The notes beneath the pieces are model-generated. The model saw only the letters and a list, made by a program, of their open reading frames with translations. It searched no databases and was not told the DNA's origin. The position numbers and the translations under genes were made by a program. From Stenogyne calaminthoides (Eukaryota > Streptophyta > Magnoliopsida > Lamiales > Lamiaceae), in the NCBI GenBank assembly GCA_037126765.1, contig JBBCBC010000062.1:186001-250000 (forward strand): a stretch of 64,000 bases of DNA, written 5' to 3'. Shown here in pieces: positions 11,683-23,014 of the stretch. The first letter of the stretch is position 1, and every line of letters begins with the position of its first letter.

Positions 11683-12028
11683 TAATGTTAAAATTGCATG
11701 CATGATAGCTATCCTAAATGACATCTCTTTTTATATTAAGTTAGTCATAACATACTTATGTGCATGTAAACCTACTTTTGGAATTGTCTTATTTAAGTAA
11801 GTGTTTGGCTTAGAAATGTGGGTAATTCACGAGTTAGACACAAGCATAATTAGGCACTTAAAAGAAAGAAGAAACAAAAAAAACAGACTCGTGTTTTATG
11901 ATGTTGTCTTCCGCTTTAATCGCTTTAAGTAAAAAAAAATTTAAATCTCAAATTATTTTCCCTAAGAGAGCGGCGTCAATTTTCGGGGCGCTACAGAAAA
12001 TACCCAGAATGAGGGAGTGTATAAGTTT
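11683..12028. other. Unassigned sequence between the CACTA end and the B element
   Basis: I see no gene, RNA or repeat here. It carries short A runs and the flank gattt (12029-12033) that is duplicated at the far end of the B element. This is the best candidate in the window for true host DNA on the left of the nest. Confidence 0.5.
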
Positions 12029-12033
12029 GATTT

Positions 12034-12316
12034 TGTTGGGATATTTTAGTTTTGATGAATTATGCCAAAACATTATCAACTTGTGTTATTGAAGCTAATT
12101 TACAGATAACAAGTTGAGGGGGAATGAGGGAACAAGTTGAGGGGGAACTCACAAAATCAGAAGAAGATTATCGAGATCAGACGAGGCTGTAGACGAGACT
12201 GATCAAGATCAGATGAGTAAGATGAGTTCTGGAGTTAACTGATGAGCTGTGCAAAATCAGAAGAGAAGAAAAGATAAGCCAGCTGATCAGAAGATCAGAA
12301 GATCAGATGATCAGAA
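12034..12316 (+). repeat. B 5' LTR, first segment
   Basis: It matches the start of the B 3' LTR (49959 onward) up to the A2 insertion. It includes the purine-rich motif caagttgagggggaac. Its last five bases, cagaa (12312-12316), are the left target-site duplication of A2. Confidence 0.88.
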
Positions 12317-12971
12317 TGTTGGGATTATACTGAAAAGTATGCTTTTACTTTGTATAATCAAAACTGAATTTCGGACTTATTTACTAAATAAATTGTTTAT
12401 CACTGATGCTTTAAATATCATTGAATGTTACATATATTTACTGCATAACTGTTCAATAAATAGTACGTGTTACATTGTAGTTAATTTAGTGATACCAGAT
12501 TACAGAAGATTAAATTAACAATCCCTTGTAACTAAAAGCACACCATTCACTACCTAGATGGAAATGAACAATCCATCGTTAAAGGTTGAAGTGTAAGGCT
12601 CAGATTGGCTTGTCTTGACCAAGAGATTACACCAGTGCATGACTGATGCACTGAATAGGACCTACAGGAGGACAAATTCTTCAGAACTGAACAAGAAAGA
12701 ATTAGACCTCAGTGGTTCGTTATTTCTTAATCTTCGTTCCTTAAATAGGATCACGTGTGGTTGGTAACTATTGCTTTGACTTATCATGGGTAGAGAATCA
12801 ACGAGATTCAATACTTTTTATCTTGGGCAATATTATTGGTCACATGTGATTGCTAAGATTTAATACGGAGAATCGTGTGCAAGTACGCTTGTTCGATTTG
12901 CCCCCTTGGGAGGTTCATAAGTTTTATCATACCAAATCTTGCAAGTGGAACTAGTTTCCGGTATGAGTAAT
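12317..12971 (+). repeat. A2 5' LTR, segment upstream of the D insertion
   Basis: It starts TGTTGGGATTATACTG and matches 44092 onward in the A2 3' LTR. It ends with gtaat (12967-12971), the left target-site duplication of D. Confidence 0.92.
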
Positions 12972-13812
12972 TGTTGGGAAATATGTAACTTAGTTTTGGT
13001 GGAAGTTCCAAAACAGGTTGTAATATGATCATTCAGACCTGTTAGCTGACTGATGACTTATAATCAGATTAAGATGACCAGCTGAAATGTATAGATAGCT
13101 GAAGTAAAAGATAGGTCACATATTGAGGGGGAACTCAATATGTATAGGTCAGGTCGAAGTATCAGATGACCCAGTTAAGGTCAGATGATCAGAAGACTAA
13201 GCTCAAATCAGAAGACAAGAAGTCAGAAGATCAGGTGAAGACAAGAAGACACTGAAGACTCAGATGAACCTGAAGACTCAGATGAAGCTGAAGACTCAAA
13301 TAAACACTGAAGACTCAGATGAACCTAAAGACTCAGATAAGTCTGAAGACTCAGCAACAAACCTGAAGACTCAGTACGACTGAATACATTGAGGCTCAGA
13401 GACACCTGAAGATCAAAAGACCTGAAGACCTACATTCAGCAGAGTCTGCATATTGAAGCTAAGACAATGTGCATCTGAAGACTCAATCAAGGTAGACTGA
13501 TCAGTTACCTGATCAAATCAGCTCACACCTGGTGACAATCAAAATGATACACCAGACAAGCGAATCTTCTACAAAAGGAATATCAATCGTCTAACGGACA
13601 AATTCCTTAAGTACCGCCTCGCGAAGCCAAGAAGAAAGCGACACGTGTACAAAAAGAGCTGACATTGCGGGATACGATGCTGCGGATAAAAACGATGCTA
13701 ATGATGCCTACGGCCACGCCGATAATCGGAGCACGTCACAATAATATCCTACAACCTACCTAATATAGCCCGAAATTCAAATCGCTCTCCAACGGCTCTT
13801 TGATTTCAAGGT

Positions 13813-13821
13813 CTATAAAAT
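13813..13821 (+). promoter_or_regulatory. TATA box of the D 5' LTR promoter
   Basis: tctataaaa, about 1 kb before the LTR end. The same box is at about 27633 in the 3' LTR. Pol II initiation is expected about 30 bp downstream; this is inferred from position only. Confidence 0.65.
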
Positions 13822-14100
13822 GGGATCGATCTTCATTTTGAAGAAAAAGGACCAACAGAGATAAAACGCAAGAACCAACGAGTGAGAACAAGCAAAAGAA
13901 GCTAAAGCTACAACAAAATCTCCGTTCAAAGAACACTACATTTGAAGATTATTCTTAGAGTGTTCATCCCATTAGTTCTTAGCAAGAAATCCTATCCACT
14001 AGCATTTTGGCTACCTAAAGCATCAGGATAGATTTCCAGTTGGAACCCTCAATCATTCTTTACCCAAACGCAGTTAGGTTAAGTCTCAGAGAGTCTTGAA

Positions 14101-14350
14101 CTCATTAAACATATCGGCTATCCTTTTTAAGGATATAAGTCCCGCTGGTTACGTTTGTAGAGTGGGAACTCGATAAACATCTCGGCCATCCTGAAAAGGA
14201 TATAAGTCCCGTAGGTTAAGCTTGAGTGGGAACTCGGTAAACATCTCGGCCATCCTAAAAAGGATATAAGTCCCGCAGGTTAAGTTTGTAAGAGTGAGAA
14301 CTCGGTAAACATCTCGTCCATCCTGAAAAGGATATAAGTCCCGCAGGTTA
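14101..14350 (+). repeat. Four tandem hairpin-forming units in the R-U5 part of the D LTR
   Basis: Four units of about 60 bp each contain gaactc(g)(g/a)taaacat, then a short inverted repeat (atcctgaaaaggat and variants), then ataagtcccg(c)aggtta. The 3' LTR has the same array at about 27905-28160. It lies downstream of the TATA box and so would be in the RNA. Confidence 0.8.
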
Positions 14351-14829
14351 AAGTAGGTTAAGGTTCCCCTTTGTTAAGGGAAGATTGGACGTAGGACGGG
14401 TTTCGTCTGAACCACTATAAAAAGTCTTGTGTGCATTTACTTGCTTTCTTATTGCTTTACACAAGTCACACAACTGAGTTTTAAACAACATACATATTCT
14501 AAGTTAAGCTCAGTCTGCACCAAGCAACTGATCTGATCAGATTGACACCTTAGTCAACTGGTTGAAAACTGACTTCAGAATCAGATTGATAAAACTGGTT
14601 TTTCACACGGGTAAAAACAAGCTTCCGCACCATTCAGTTAAACTGACAGATATCAAGCTGATCTGCCTTCAGGCACTCAGTAAGATTGAACATCAGTCTA
14701 AACTGATACACTAGCACTCTGATCGGGTAATCTGCAGTTCACACCTGATCCGCACGAAAAGTTTTGGAAGTCTATTCACCCCTCCCCTCTAGACTTCCAC
14801 CCTCACAAAACCCATTCGGGACCTACAAG

Positions 14830-14841
14830 TGGTATCAGAGC
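14830..14841 (+). promoter_or_regulatory. Primer-binding site of D
   Basis: tggtatcagagc, complementary to the 3' end of plant initiator Met-tRNA, two bases after the LTR end. It is the usual priming site for Copia reverse transcription. Confidence 0.9.
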
Positions 14842-14968
14842 AGTGGTTCTACAAACCACTGTCTTTGAGTATCATCGATTCTTGAGGAAGAATCTTTGTG
14901 GTCATTTGAACAGATCTTGAAAAACCGTTTTTAAAACTCATTCGTTTTCAAAATCTAATACCTCTGGT

Positions 14969-17292
14969 ATGTATCATGATTTGCCTAAGTTTTCAATTGA
15001 TGAGTATGCAGATTGGGCTATATATATGTGCAACCATCTAGGATCGATAAGCGGCAGAATGATGGAAATCATCGAACGAGGACCCATCATCATATATTAC
15101 GATAACCCAGCAGTTGGAGGAGATCCAGATTTTGCCACGGGAAGTCTTGTCGAAAAAAGCCCAAATTTGATGGATGCAGAGGAAAGAAAGTCAGATACTC
15201 TAAATACAATCGCCAGACATATAATCATGAAGACAATGGATAAAGTCACCAAGGAGAAGATAAAGTATCTCAAAACCGCAAAAGGCAATGTGGGATACTC
15301 TTGCGGAGATATGAGAAGGAAATGATCGATCAAAGACAAGAACTACAAAATTTAACCGGTGAAGTTCGAAAAGTTAAAGATGATGCCCAACGAGACAATC
15401 AACGAGCTCGATGGGAGGATCACCATGTCGGTCAATAAGCTACGAGAACTTGGTAGAGAGATGTCAGACAAAGCTATCAACTACAAGATCTTAAGATCTC
15501 TCACCAAGAAATGGGACATGAAAGTCACGGTAATCAAGGATTGCCAAGACATTTCAAAGATGAAGCCGAGTAGCTTGTTCTTAAGCCTTAAAGCTCACGA
15601 GTTTAATTTAATCGAAAGAGGACAAGCAAATGAAGATGAGACGCCTGTTGAAGCCTCAACATCTAAATCGGGCTATTTTAAAGCAACCAAAGACCAGATC
15701 GAAGGCCACCGAACCTCGTTGGAAACATAATAAGTCAAGGTAATGCAGTCGCTCGCTACTGAAACTTGAAAGAACAAATACTCAACTTGGTAAGTATCGA
15801 GATTCTACAAAGGACTATCAAAGAAACAGAGGCCAACCGACGTATCACGAGAAAAGAACCAGATTTGATGATCAAGAGATCCGCAGAGAAGAAAAGAAAA
15901 GAGATGATCCGGACAGATGAGAGAAGAGATAACAGATCCGGCTGTAAGAGCTCGACATTATCGAAAAGGAAAGTCACCCGACAGATCCTACGACATTTAA
16001 GTGACTCACCGGCAGAGGGAAGTTCCGAGATCGAGGATCATGCTTCAATCAAGGGAAAACCAGTCACTACAAAGACCGACGCCTCGACCGACTCCTCGAG
16101 AAAGAGAAGAAAAACAGAACAAAAGGGAGCAACGCCTCAGAGATAGGAAAGCCCTGGTAGCTGACATATCTGAATTGATGATTCCTATCTGCCTTCTGAG
16201 GACTCTGGCTACTCTTCTGTAGAAGACTTCTGTCTGATAAGCAGTGCTGTTGACTTCCACGAGCATGAAGATCTGATATTCTCTTCAGATGACGATGAAG
16301 TCTGCCTGATGGCCAAGGAGGACCAATCTGAGGTAACCTCCAAACCTTCTGCTTTTTCAAATTCCACACCTGCTATTATTAGCACACCTGCTGGAGAGAT
16401 TGACTTGCAGCTCTACTCTGAGCAATTGCTTGATGATCTCTCTGATGCAGTAGACACTTATACAATAGTGGAAGCTGAAAATGACAAGCTAAGGATCAGG
16501 AATAATCAGCTTGTTAAAGAGAACGCTCTCAGTAAAGCTACTGAACTAAAATCCGCTGAAACTGCTCAGAAGGTAACTGAGGAACTTAACATTCTGAAAG
16601 TTAAATCTTCTGATCAGGAGAAGCAGATCAAAGATCAGCTAGCAATCAACAAAACAAAGAAGTGATAATTTCAAAATCTTTCAAGCTAAATTTGATGAGC
16701 TATTCCGACTACATGAGAGTCTAAAAACTACTGAGGATAGTTTGCGCAAGAAAATAGAGGTTTTCACGAAGTCATCTAAAACCGTTCAAGAAATGAACAC
16801 CTATTTTCGAACACCGACTAACAAGAAGGGAATTGGGTATGAGAACCCTTCTACATCCTCAAAAGCCCCGTTTGATTCACTTCAGAAGGGTGTAATCAAA
16901 CGAGTCTCTGACAAAGATACGCTAAAAGCTAAACTTGTATACGATAAGGGAAAAAGACCTGCTGAGCAAGTAAGACAGGTGACTAATCAGAAAGGGAACA
17001 TAAATGAACCCCAACTGATAAAGCATCAGCCAAGGAATCGACAGAAGAACCCAGTTCTTCTGAAGAAACCTCAACCTGATCAGCAGATTAGGTATCGTAA
17101 GAGACAACCCAGAAGAAGGAAATCTAATCTGAGACCCAATCAAGGTCAGCTGCCTAATAAGCAAGCTATAGGTAAACTACAAAGACCACCTATGCCAAAA
17201 AGATATGAATCTTTTGATGGTAGCAGTCGTACCTACCCCTATAACCAGATATCTAGGGCTACTGCACCTGGATTAAAAGAAGACAAAATATA
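14969..17292 (+). pseudogene. Broken Sirevirus-like gag of D
   Basis: The likely start is ATG 14969 (MYHDLPKFSIDEYADWAIYM), matching the aromatic/W-containing start of copia gag. The UBN2-type gag domain is readable at 15359-15640 (NETINELDGRI, KILRSLTKKWD). The region 15766-16140 is basic and should hold the CCHC zinc knuckle, but the knuckle is not intact; only a Gly-Cys-Lys remnant near 15940 is visible. At 16150-16330 comes an acidic stretch ending EVCLMAKED, a Sirevirus-type feature. A coiled-coil (16460-16665, ENDKLRIRNNQLVKEN) and a basic segment (16742-17292) follow. At least four frame breaks separate these parts. Confidence 0.8.
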
Positions 17293-17499
17293 AAGAAAAA
17301 TCCCAAGTCTTCTAAGTCACCCAAGGCTCACACGAATAATCATACTAATCAGAAAGCATATAAAGAGACGTATGATTATGTTGATATGTATGGGAGACAA
17401 ATCGTAACTTCTAATATAATGATTTTCATAGAAGTGCTTCGCTTTTGTGTGATCCCTAAATCCACCACTAACCCCCCAGACCCAATTCCAAAGGGGTAC

Positions 17500-18890
17500 C
17501 TAAAGCCTAATTTGATTGCAGGTTCGCGTGGGACTAGCCAACAAAGGAGGTGCACAAGCAACTATCTGGTACATCGATAGTGGATGCTCAAGGCACATGA
17601 CTGGAAGAAAACATCTCCTTAGCTCTTACAGAGAATAAGAAGGCCCACGTGTACTCTTCGGTGATGATAACTTTGGTTTTACCAAAGGATTCTAACCTTA
17701 GAGAAATGATGATGTACAAGTAACCGAGTCTCATGTATGTCGAAGGATTGAAGCACAATCTACTATCAAGATCACAATTTCGCGATAACGGATTCAACGT
17801 TGAGTTCTCGGCGACAAGTGTACGATAAGAATCGAGCCACTCAACAAATCTTGCTAATCGGTTCAAGGAAAGGCACAATCTACACATGATTGAACAAGTT
17901 GCCCAAAGAATACATGTTTAATTGTTAAGAGTTCTAAAAAGTAGCGGTTGGCTCGCATAAAAGAATGAGTCATCCGAACTTCAAGACTCTTAACAAGATC
18001 GCTAGGATGTCTTTGGTTGAGGGACTTCGAATGAGATATTCTCTAAAGATCGGACATGTGCCGCATGTCGGAAGGAAAAACAAGTTAAAGCCTCATTCAA
18101 GGGAATACCAGACCAAAGATCCAATGAGAATATATTGCAACCGCTCCATATGGATCTATTCGGACCCGATTACACGGTCCTCTCGATGGACGCAAATATA
18201 CTCTTGTAATCGTGGATGATTATTCCAAGTTTACTTGGGTTGTATTCTTATACAAGAAGAACGAGACAACGACTAAGATACCCGAGCTGCTCAAGAAGCT
18301 ACAAAACGAGAAGGGGTGTCAAAGATAGTAAAAATCGGATCGAGATAAAGGTACGAGTTCCCGAATTCCTTTATTACCGATTTTTTTACCTTTGACCGTT
18401 TTGGTATCTGACATGAAAACGTCACCGCAAGAACACCACAACAAAATGGAGTAGCGAATCGGAGAAACAGAACTCTCAAGGAAGTTCGCTTTCGACTATG
18501 TTAAATTGAACATGCTACACCAAGCCGTTTCAAGCGTATAATCAACACAAAGATGCCATACTCGTAATGATGTTCTCTGACTAAGACTCACTTCAAAACA
18601 CCTTATGAACTGTGGAAGGAAAGAAAACCTCGTGTTTCATACTTCCATGTTTTTGGGTGCAAGTGTTTTATTCACAACAATGGGAAAAGTCAGTTGAAGA
18701 CTTTTGAGGCCAAGTCAGATGAAGGTATATTCTTAGGATATTCCTCATCCAAAGAAGGCTTTTCGGGGTTTACAACAAACGAACCCTAGTTGTGGAAGAA
18801 ACACCCCATGTGGTCTTTGATGAGACATCTTCCGAAACAAGAGAAAGTCGCCTCGAGAACAAGCCGTACCAGATCAATCGTTATCTGACA
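17500..18890 (+). pseudogene. Broken protease and integrase of D
   Basis: The aspartic protease active site is at 17567-17608 (WYIDSGCSRHMTG; catalytic Asp codon 17575). The GAG-pre-integrase segment is at 17965 (SHPNFKTLNKIAR). The integrase zinc-binding Cys pair lies near 18057, the DLFGP-like first catalytic Asp near 18155, VIVDDYSKFTWVVF near 18210, and the PQQNGV motif with its neighbouring glutamate site altered near 18440. The GKSQLKTFEAKSDEGIFLGYS block is at about 18687. Frames change between almost every block. Protease cuts the polyprotein and integrase inserts the cDNA; neither can be made from this sequence as read. Confidence 0.8.
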
Positions 18891-18898
18891 CGCAGAAA

Positions 18899-20923
18899 AT
18901 GGATCAGCTAAGCATCAAGGAGAAAGAAGCTGAACACATAAAAGTGTACATCCCAGAACTCGATCTTGCTGATTCAATAGGTCAATCAGACCCTAAGGTA
19001 CGCATAACCGCCGATGAAGAAGTTCATTATACCGAGATAAGATCAACCCGAACCATCCGGTTCGGGGGAACTCTGAAGTTCCTACGAACGTACATCGAAG
19101 ACATGATGAGTCCAACATCAGCTGAGACATATTCTTATCAAGTGGATCATAACTCCGCACCACTCCCAATCACTAGTAATGAACTATCAGATATGGATGA
19201 TGTTCTCCAAACAAACGCACATCAGAACAGAAGGACCTGGATTACCAGTCATCCAACTGATCTGATTATCGGAGACCCATCTGATAGAGTCAAAACTAGA
19301 CATCGACAGTGAAAGTGCCATGTCTTTGTTGTTATCCTGTCTATGAAGGAACCAACTACATGAGAGGAAGCTCTACAAGACGCAAGCTGGATTCTAGCCA
19401 TGCAGGAGGAGCTAGAACAGTTTGAAAGGAATCAAGTTTGGGAATTGGTGGACAGACCAACTCATCAAGATGTAATTGGCACGAAGTGGGTATTCAAGAA
19501 CAAGAGAGATGAGAAAAATGTCATAACCAGGAATAAGGCAAGACTTGTTGCTAAGGGGTATTCACAATCAGAAGGAATTGATTATGATGAGACCTTTGCA
19601 CCAGTCACTCGCCTAGAAGCCATTCGGTTGTTTCTGGCATATGCTTCCCACAGAGGGTTCACTGTGTATCAGATGGATGTAAAGAGTGCATTCTTAAACG
19701 GGGTACTAGCAGAGGAAGTTTATGTCGAACAACCTCTAGGCTTTGAAAAAGGCAACCAAGTGTACCGTTTAATGAATGCTCTTTACGGACTGAAACAAGC
19801 TCCTCGAGCTTGGTATGATACACTCTCTCAGTTCTTGATAGACAGGGGGTTCACTAAAGGAATAGTGGACAGAACCTTATTCAGAATAGAAGATGGAGAA
19901 GATATTCTGATGGTTCAAATCTACGTGGACGACATCATCTTCGGATCTCCCAACAAGAAGCTGTGTGAGAAGTTCAGCAAGTTGATGTAAAGGAAGTTCG
20001 AGATGTCCACGATGGGTCAGATGAATTACTTTCTGGGTTTACAAGTCAAGCAGAGTACAGAAGGGATATTCATCTGCCAGGCGAAATACACAAGGAATAT
20101 ACTGGCAAAGTTTGGAGTTCAATATTGCAAGGAAGCCAGAATTCCCATGATGACCGGGTTCAAGATGGATCCAGACGAAGATGGTCAGAAAACGAATCAG
20201 GAGGATTTTAGAGCTCTAATTGGATTGCTACTATACCTGACTGCCAGCAGACCAGACATTACGTTTGCAGTAGGTGTATGTGCCAGATTTCAAGCAAATC
20301 CAATGCAAAGCCACCTAGAAGCGACTAAGCGGTTCTCAAGTATCTGAAGGGACAGAAACCTTGGTTTATTTTACCCATCGATGACAATCTAGAGCTTAGT
20401 GGGTATTTTGATTGATTCACGGAGGTTGCGTAATCTCTGAAAAGTCAACCTTAGGTTCATGTCGGGTTTAAGGGAAATAAAATCGATCTCATGGTTTTCG
20501 AAGAAGCGGACATCGGGCTCTGACATCTTCTCTCAAGTAGAATATATGGTCTGCGAGGAAGTCGTTGTTCCCAACCGCTCGGCTAAGTCGTGACTAAGGG
20601 ATTACAACATCGTAGCTAAGAACGTGCCTATATTACGTGAGGATGATAATAGTGTTATTGCAATCACTCAGAATCCTGTTCTACATACAAGATGCAAGCA
20701 TGTGGATGTCAGACACCATTTTATCAGAGATCATGTTGAAAAGAAGAATATCAGGATGGAAAAGATCCATACTGACAAACAGAAAGCTGATATCTTAACC
20801 AAGCCGCTAGCTGAGATCAGATTCAGAGAGTTATGCAACGAGCTAGGGCTTCTGGATCTTGGAGAAAATGCACCAGATATGGTTGAAGGAATGATCTCCA
20901 GAACCAGTTGGTTAAAAGACTAA
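18899..20923 (+). pseudogene. Reverse transcriptase and RNase H of D, nearly open
   Basis: 18899-19312 is the connector before RT, with a HPTDLIIGDPSDRVKTR block typical of copia elements. RT is open from 19400 to 20347 apart from one TAA at 19988. Counting from 19400, the first catalytic Asp is residue 93 in QMDVKSAFLNG and the YVDD box is residues 175-178. RNase H (about 20380-20923) is disordered at 20350-20600, then open at 20624-20923 with DDNSVIAI, HVDVRHHFI and KADILTKPL. RT and RNase H convert the element RNA to cDNA. The YVDDIIFGS box and LCEKFSKLM wording fit the Sirevirus branch of Copia. Confidence 0.88.
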
Positions 20924-21189
20924 CCAGGTTAAGTAGAATCAGTTGAGTCAGGAATCTCAACTGATCAGATGATTAGACGAGGAGCTGATCTGAAGTTCGG
21001 ATAAAAAAGCGGTCGAAAAGTCGATATAGCAACCCGATCCAAGTTCGGACAAAGGAAGATCAGTTCAAGACATATCAGATTAAGGGGGAACTGATCAGAT
21101 TGGAAGATTACTTTATAAGTCGATTAAAGCTACAGTCAACAAGCAAATCAAGATTAAAGCTACAGATCGCATAAGTCAGAAGAAACAAC
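20924..21189 (+). other. Post-pol spacer of D with a polypurine-like motif
   Basis: There is no coding frame. It contains GATCAG-rich DNA like the LTR U3 and a motif attaagggggaac near 21083 that resembles a polypurine tract. Sireviruses are known to carry several polypurine-like copies near the 3' end. Its place just after RNase H could mark the ancestral 3' end, before the extra DNA was gained; that is inference. Confidence 0.5.
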
Positions 21190-21204
21190 ACAGCAATGGA
21201 ATAA

Positions 21205-21225
21205 CAGAGTTTTTCATTGATAAAG
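21205..21225 (-). terminator. Possible poly(A) signal of the antisense unit in D
   Basis: On the minus strand atcaatgaaaaactc lies about 325 nt after the antisense stop codon, at the end of a T/G-rich 3'-UTR-like stretch. AATGAA-type hexamers serve as plant poly(A) signals. Evidence is positional only. Confidence 0.35.
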
Positions 21226-21542
21226 ACCCGGAGATCAGATTTACAAGTTACAAGTGATATCACAAGCTACAAATGCTACAACTATCTTCAAGTGGTATTA
21301 CAAGTACAAGAAGACCCGGAGGTCAAAGCATAAACCATCAGCCCTAAGACAACCCTAGGCAGGGAAGGAGAGAGAGATTTTAAGAGCTGATGCTCTCAGA
21401 CTCTCCGACCCAGGGGGCAGCAGAGAAGCTTCTAGAATCCTGAAAGCCGCTCTTAGAATCTTGGAGTGAGAAGCGAGAGCGAGCCTTGAAGGATCTTTAA
21501 GCTAGGAGCCCTTAGACCTAAAATCAATGGACTCTCCAGCTG

Positions 21543-21911
21543 TTAAATGGGACACAGTGCCACAGGTTTGGTCACAAATACCATATGGCCATGAGTGTCA
21601 TGCAAATATTGAGTTTGATACACAAGATTGTATATCAAACTCATGTTTTGTTTCAGACTGAGTCTGTTGATGCTAATTCCGTCATCTCGATAGGCGCACA
21701 AGGTGCATACGATTAGGAGAAGTGCCTTCTCATTTGCCTTAGCAGATCCGCCTCCCTGGTGGTAAAGAAGCTTTGCATTGATCATATGTGAAATCTTAGA
21801 TGACGACGAAAGCAGTGTGAAGGAACACACAGGGTTGATCTGAGAAGTTGAATTCATTGGAAAAGGGCTAAAGGTTCCCACCGGAAGTTTAACCGGAAAT
21901 AAGGAACTCAT
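21543..21911 (-). CDS. Antisense 122-codon open frame in the extra region of D, function unknown
   Basis: I do not recognise this protein. It is an uninterrupted minus-strand frame, MSSLFPVKLPVG... ending KPVALCPI, inside a plus-strand element whose other frames are badly broken. It has an N-terminal Ser/Pro-rich part (residues 1-45), a short GGGSAK segment (about 53-58) and an ordered-looking C-terminal half with Cys and His residues. No signal peptide or membrane span is evident. A TATA box lies 75 bp upstream on the same strand (21986-21993) and a poly(A)-like signal lies downstream, so it could be its own transcription unit. Antisense extra frames are known in some plant LTR retrotransposons (Tat lineage of Ty3/Gypsy). 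It could still be chance or a captured gene fragment. Confidence 0.45.
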   Translation of the reverse strand: MSSLFPVKLPVGTFSPFPMNSTSQINPVCSFTLLSSSSKISHMINAKLLYHQGGGSAKANEKALLLIVCTLCAYRDDGISINRLSLKQNMSLIYNLVYQTQYLHDTHGHMVFVTKPVALCPI

Positions 21912-21985
21912 CGGAAAAGCATGAAGGATATGCTAGAGAAGATGAAATGGTTTATGATTGTGTTGTTTGCCTAACACCCCAGGCT

Positions 21986-21993
21986 AATTTATA
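21986..21993 (-). promoter_or_regulatory. TATA box upstream of the antisense frame
   Basis: On the minus strand it reads ttctataaattagcc, 75 bp before the ATG at 21911. No gene-like sequence lies between them. A plus-strand tataaatg occurs nearby at 22010, so the call rests on position. Confidence 0.45.
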
Positions 21994-22019
21994 GAAGGAA
22001 ATTAGGGGTATAAATGTAA

Positions 22020-23014
22020 ATTTTATCTTCTCAGAAAATCTTAAGAGAAATTTGCATCGACAACGCGTTAGGTACACGCGACTAATGGTTGGATGAGTCA
22101 ACGGTGTGATTAAATCACAGCGTATCTATGCCATTATTACGTATGTCAAATCGCGCCGATTTGGGAATCGAGGCGACTTTTGGACTCCCCGAAGTAAAAG
22201 TTTTGGCGGGAGTTGACTTCAGTAAATGCGGGTTGTTTAGAAGAATGTTTAGAAGAAGACTGAAGGATATAGAGTATCAGAAAAGAGGATCAGATAAGTG
22301 GCAAAGTGTTTGAAGCAAGAACCTGATCAGATAAGTGAGATATTGTTGGGAAATGCATAAGGCAACCATCAGATAAGTCAACAAAGTACCAGATCAGATC
22401 ACCGTGGTAACTGATTGATTACAATATCAATCAGTCAGATACGCTCTCTTATTTATCTCTTTCTGAATACCTTATATGCGTTATTTATTTTAATTAATTT
22501 TACACTGTTCATGACGCATGCTCTGCAAAGCTTTTAATGCGGACTTGGGAAAATATTTTCAAAACGTTTTATTGCGGTTTTTCGAGTTCGAAAAATGAGA
22601 AGACTACTTTTCTCAACCGTGCGATCAAAATACCTTTTGGCCGATTAATCTCAGCCACCGATTTCAAAACACGGATATTTGAGTACTTTGGAAAGTTGTG
22701 CAAAAAGGTTTTCCCTCGTATTCTACAAAATCTAATTTTTTCTCAGAAAACCGCTTTCCACTACTTCGTCTTCTCAAAAGCTCTTAAATGATCATTTTTT
22801 TTAATCCTCAGAGAATTACCTTCGAAATTATTTGATTCTACTCTTCTGATTTCAAAATCTTTCGAATCAATTTCTGGTAATTTCCTGTTTTAATTAATTA
22901 TATGATCTCAATCTCTCTATGGTACCTAGGTTTTCAAGTTGTGATTCTGTTTTTACTTGATCTAAACGCTTACTTGCTAAATTGATGCTGAAATTACGAG
23001 TTTGACTGAATTTT
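22020..23014 (+). other. Leader-like DNA before the accessory frame of D
   Basis: No gene is supported. 22020-22330 would be the promoter side of the antisense unit. At 22344 the 11 bp tgttgggaaat equals the first bases of the D LTR. 22440-23010 is T-rich with several ctttct and ttctgg stretches, and ends atgaattatcttag just at the accessory frame. It reads like a plant 5' leader, perhaps with an intron, but no splice site is proven. Confidence 0.4.

Larger units (their letters stand above)
12972..14827 (+). repeat. D 5' LTR
   Basis: It is bounded by TGTTGGGAAATATG and CCTACA. U3 holds about ten short repeats of gaagactcag(a/t) (13245-13375) and a purine motif gagggggaactcaata. The TATA box is at 13813. 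The transcribed part carries the four-unit hairpin array (14101-14350), then ggacgtaggac and gaaccactataaaaag. Confidence 0.94.

Noticed and set aside
12249..12518. 89-codon frame
   Set aside because: It crosses the junction between the B LTR and the inserted A2 LTR, so it is a chance frame.
14101..14350. CRISPR-like array of repeats
   Set aside because: The units are contiguous tandem LTR repeats with no unique spacers, in a plant retrotransposon.
22537..22791. 84-codon frame upstream of the accessory gene of D
   Set aside because: It is Phe/Lys-rich, without recognisable domain, in T-rich leader-like DNA; too little support.
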